This document shows, in pieces, positions 6,548-8,486 of a stretch of 8,486 nucleotides of DNA. Position 1 is the first letter of the stretch; every line of letters starts with the position of its first letter. The notes under the pieces are model-generated. The model saw nothing but the letters and a program-made list of their open reading frames with translations. It was not told where the DNA came from and searched no databases. The DNA is from an uncultured Fretibacterium sp. (GTDB lineage: Bacteria > Synergistota > Synergistia > Synergistales > Aminobacteriaceae). Made by a program: the position numbers and the translations under genes. Location: contig CAJPSE010000065.1 of the NCBI GenBank assembly GCA_905373185.1, positions 1 through 8,486 on the forward strand, given 5' to 3'.

Positions 6548-7575
6548 CCGCCGGGCGCGAGGACTACGCCCGGTCCGGCGTGGACGTGGAGGCGGGCTAC
6601 GAGGCGGTGCGCCGGATGGCCGCGTCGGTCGCGCGCACCCGGACCGCAGGCGTCCTGTCGGAGCTCGGCGGGTTCGGCGGCGCGTTCACGCTCCCAAGCG
6701 GCCTGCGCGAGCCGGTGCTGGTCAGCGGAACGGACGGGGTCGGGACCAAGCTGAAGCTGGCCTTTCTGACGGGCCGGCACGACACCGTCGGCATCGACTG
6801 CGTGGCCATGTGCGTCAACGACATCCTGTGCAGCGGCGCCCGGCCCCTGTTCTTCCTGGACTACATCGCCGTGGGCAAGAACATCCCGGAGCGGGTGGCG
6901 GCCGTCGTCTCGGGCGTAGCCGAGGGCTGCGTCCAGGCCGGATGCGCGCTGATCGGAGGCGAGACGGCGGAGATGCCGGGGTTCTACGACCCGGACGAGT
7001 ACGACCTGGCGGGCTTCGCCGTGGGGGTGGCCGAGCGCTCCGAGATGCTGGACCGCAGCCGGGTCCGGGCGGGCGACGTCCTGATCGCCCTGCCCTCCTC
7101 GGGCCTGCACTCCAACGGGTTCTCGCTCGTCCGCAAGGTCTTCGACGTCGAGCGGCGCGACCTGGACGCGGCCGTGCCCGAGCTCGGAACCTCGCTGGGT
7201 GACACGCTGCTGACCCCCACGCGCATCTACGCGCGTCCCGTCGCCGCCCTGCTGCGGGAGGTTCCGGTCCGCTCCCTGGCCCACATCACGGGTGGCGGGT
7301 TCCACGAGAACATCCCGCGCAGCCTGCCCGACGGCCTGTCGGCGCGAATCGACCGCAAGGCCCTGCGCGTCCCCCCGATCTTCGGCCTGCTGCAACGCGA
7401 GGGGGGACTGGACGAGGGCTCCATGTTCCGCATCTTCAACATGGGCGTGGGGATGACCGCGATTGTTGGCCCAGAGGACGCGGACGCGGCCATGCGGGTG
7501 CTGCGGAAAAATGGGGTGGAGGCGTACCCGATCGGCACGGTCGTACCGGGCACGGAGGGCGTCGTGCTGTGCTGA
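6544..7575 (+). CDS. purM: Phosphoribosylformylglycinamidine cyclo-ligase (AIR synthetase), PurM
   Basis: The gene encodes a 343-residue enzyme, the family's usual length, that uses ATP to close FGAM into 5-aminoimidazole ribonucleotide. Diagnostic blocks are [12 protein letters not shown] (62-73), [13 protein letters not shown] (83-95), PLFFLDYIA (101-109), [11 protein letters not shown] (138-148), [11 protein letters not shown] (188-198), [13 protein letters not shown] (247-259) and [10 protein letters not shown] near the C-terminus. The start at 6544 is fixed by the ATGA overlap with the purE stop and by alignment of the family N-terminus ([12 protein letters not shown]). An in-frame extension back into purE is a shadow. 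The 3' end overlaps purN by 7 nt. The gene is complete and shows no anomalies; codon use is strongly G/C-ending like that of purE. Confidence 0.97.
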   Translation: MTAGREDYARSGVDVEAGYEAVRRMAASVARTRTAGVLSELGGFGGAFTLPSGLREPVLVSGTDGVGTKLKLAFLTGRHDTVGIDCVAMCVNDILCSGARPLFFLDYIAVGKNIPERVAAVVSGVAEGCVQAGCALIGGETAEMPGFYDPDEYDLAGFAVGVAERSEMLDRSRVRAGDVLIALPSSGLHSNGFSLVRKVFDVERRDLDAAVPELGTSLGDTLLTPTRIYARPVAALLREVPVRSLAHITGGGFHENIPRSLPDGLSARIDRKALRVPPIFGLLQREGGLDEGSMFRIFNMGVGMTAIVGPEDADAAMRVLRKNGVEAYPIGTVVPGTEGVVLC

Positions 7576-8486
7576 GCGCGCGGATCGCCGTGCTGGTCTC
7601 GGGCGGGGGGACCAATCTCCAGGCGCTCCTGGACGCGCAGGCCGCGGGTCAACTGCAGAGCGGCCGCATCGCCCTGGTCCTCTCCAGCCGCGGCGACGCC
7701 CACGCCCTGGACCGGGCCCGCGCCCACGGCGTGCGGGCCGAGGCCGTCGAGCGCCGCACGTTCCCGGACGCGGCGTCGTTCGAGCAAAAGCTGCTGGAGC
7801 CGCTCGTCGAGGAGCGCATCGACATCGTCGTCCTGGCGGGGTTCCTGCACATCCTGAGCTCGTCGTTCGTCGCGCACTACGCGGGACGAATCCTGAACAT
7901 CCACCCCTCGCTGATCCCCTCCTTCTGCGGGCGCGGGCTCTACGGCCTGGAGGTCCATAAGGCGGCGCTGGACGCAGGGGTCAAAATCACCGGCGCGACG
8001 GTGCACCTAGTGGACGAGACGCCCGACGGTGGGCCCATCCTGATGCAGCAGGCCGTGGCGGTGCTGCCGGACGACACGCCGGAGACGCTCCAGCGCCGCG
8101 TGATGGAACAGGCCGAATGGCGCCTGCTGCCCGAGGCGGTCGAAAGACTCTGCAGAAGCCAGGGGGCCCTGCCCCCCATACCCCCCGGCAGGGGGGACCG
8201 AAGGCGAAGCCACGGGGCTTCGCTTCGGCATAAGCGACCGGCACAGCATTCGGGGCTTGACAGCCCCGAAGAGCTGGCCGTCTGCTTAACGTGCTCCCCT
8301 GGACTGACGGCCCGTGAGTGTAACGAACGGTTGCCGGAAGGCTCCCCGAAGGGGGCACCCCCTTCTACCTTTCCCGAGGGGGGGCGTTGCCCCCCCTCGG
8401 GAAAGGTCAATGGGGTTCCAAGGGGGCTTGCTCCCTTGATGAAGCCCCTAAGCGACCCGCACAACTCGCTTTCGCTCGTTGGCGGT
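7569..8486 (+). CDS. purN: Phosphoribosylglycinamide formyltransferase, PurN, with run-on C-terminal tail (partial)
   Basis: The enzyme transfers a formyl group from 10-formyl-THF to GAR. A GTG start at 7569 (GGAGGG at 7554-7559) gives [16 protein letters not shown] at the N-terminus, [45 protein letters not shown] in two halves, and [10 protein letters not shown]. Catalytic Asn110, His112 and Asp153 are present. The recognisable PurN domain ends at [17 protein letters not shown], about residue 196 (8157), close to normal family length. No stop follows: the frame stays open for at least 109 more codons to the window edge, through GC-rich palindromic repeats that give a low-complexity Pro/Gly/Arg-rich tail ([16 protein letters not shown] and so on). 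The tail has no resemblance to PurN and probably reflects insertion of repeat elements at the native stop. The enzyme call is firm, but the true 3' end is unknown. Confidence 0.93.
   Translation, partial: MLSARIAVLVSGGGTNLQALLDAQAAGQLQSGRIALVLSSRGDAHALDRARAHGVRAEAVERRTFPDAASFEQKLLEPLVEERIDIVVLAGFLHILSSSFVAHYAGRILNIHPSLIPSFCGRGLYGLEVHKAALDAGVKITGATVHLVDETPDGGPILMQQAVAVLPDDTPETLQRRVMEQAEWRLLPEAVERLCRSQGALPPIPPGRGDRRRSHGASLRHKRPAQHSGLDSPEELAVCLTCSPGLTARECNERLPEGSPKGAPPSTFPEGGRCPPSGKVNGVPRGLAPLMKPLSDPHNSLSLVGG
8198..8228. repeat. Inverted repeat with 13 paired bases
   Basis: CCGAAG (8198-8203) pairs with CTTCGG (8223-8228), and CGAAGCC (8205-8211) with GGCTTCG (8216-8222). One bulged G (8204) interrupts the stem and the loop is ACGG. 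Confidence 0.85.
8249..8270. repeat. Perfect 9-bp hairpin
   Basis: TTCGGGGCT (8249-8257) and AGCCCCGAA (8262-8270) are exact reverse complements around the loop TGAC. No T run follows, so it is not a classical terminator. Confidence 0.88.
8348..8365. repeat. Perfect 8-bp inverted repeat
   Basis: GAAGGGGG (8348-8355) is the reverse complement of CCCCCTTC (8358-8365), separated by CA. As RNA the two inner pairs would open to form the loop. Confidence 0.85.
8367..8407. repeat. Perfect 19-bp hairpin
   Basis: Positions 8367-8385 pair without mismatch with 8389-8407 around a 3-nt loop (GTT). The arms read ACCTTTCCCGAG, then seven G and C. It is the strongest secondary-structure element in the window. 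No U tract follows on either strand. Confidence 0.95.

Larger units (their letters stand above)
8160..8486. repeat. Cluster of GC-rich palindromic repeats at the purN 3' end
   Basis: The segment holds at least four strong inverted repeats (8198-8228, 8249-8270, 8348-8365, 8367-8407) and weaker ones (CCCTGCC 8167-8173 with GGCAGGG 8187-8193; CAAGGG 8419-8424 with CCCTTG 8433-8438). It also has a repeated 17-mer with 15 matches (TAAGCGACC-x-GCACA-x-C at 8231-8247 and, in near-identical form, 8449-8465), spaced by 218 bp. Homopolymer runs of 6-7 G or C abound. The look is that of REP/BIME-like intergenic elements rather than coding DNA. It runs off the right edge. Confidence 0.75.

Noticed and set aside
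6145..7395. 416-codon minus-strand open frame opposite purE/purM
   Set aside because: Antisense shadow in high-GC DNA; purE and purM are unmistakable on the other strand.
7940..8464. 174-codon minus-strand open frame opposite the end of purN
   Set aside because: It lies opposite confirmed purN coding sequence and the palindromic cluster, with low-complexity composition and no motif; open frames on both strands are expected in such GC-rich repeats.
8160..8486. CRISPR array
   Set aside because: The repeats are hairpins of differing sequence without regular spacing or unique spacers, and no cas genes are nearby.

Overview
The window looks like chromosomal DNA of a high-GC anaerobe of the Synergistota (a Fretibacterium/Pyramidobacter-like lineage is possible, but genus cannot be fixed from sequence alone). 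The main pointer is an outer-membrane porin that carries an N-terminal SLH domain, a coiled coil and a C-terminal beta barrel, the OmpM-like architecture shared by Synergistota and Negativicutes. The high GC content favours Synergistota. The purine operon is visibly more GC-rich than the left third of the window.

Layout. Left part (1-2800): the 3' end of an Rpn-family nuclease/transposase gene (+), an SLH porin gene (-) with a strong intrinsic terminator, about 450 bases with no convincing gene, and a degraded second Rpn-type gene (-) with an in-frame TGA. Middle (2800-5011): a secreted protein of unknown function (-) whose 3' end has been cut by a 19-bp-period tandem duplication, a five-copy 14-bp tandem repeat upstream of it, and a TMEM43-family membrane protein gene (-). 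Right part (5200-8486): a tightly packed + strand operon, gntR(HutC-type)-purE-purM-purN, with a recognisable promoter and a palindromic candidate operator just before gntR. purN runs without a stop into a cluster of GC-rich hairpins that continues to the window edge.

How the genes work together: purN, purM and purE encode the glycinamide-ribonucleotide transformylase, AIR synthetase and N5-CAIR mutase steps of de novo IMP synthesis. Their coupling is tight (purE/purM overlap ATGA, purM/purN overlap by 7 nt). The GntR/UTRA regulator is the first gene and is a good candidate for the controller of the operon. No wholly new multi-gene system is evident. The more unusual signals are genome-plasticity marks: the repeat-extended purN, the 19-bp duplication, the 14-bp repeat array and two Rpn genes with matching 24-bp-period repeats in their 3' ends.
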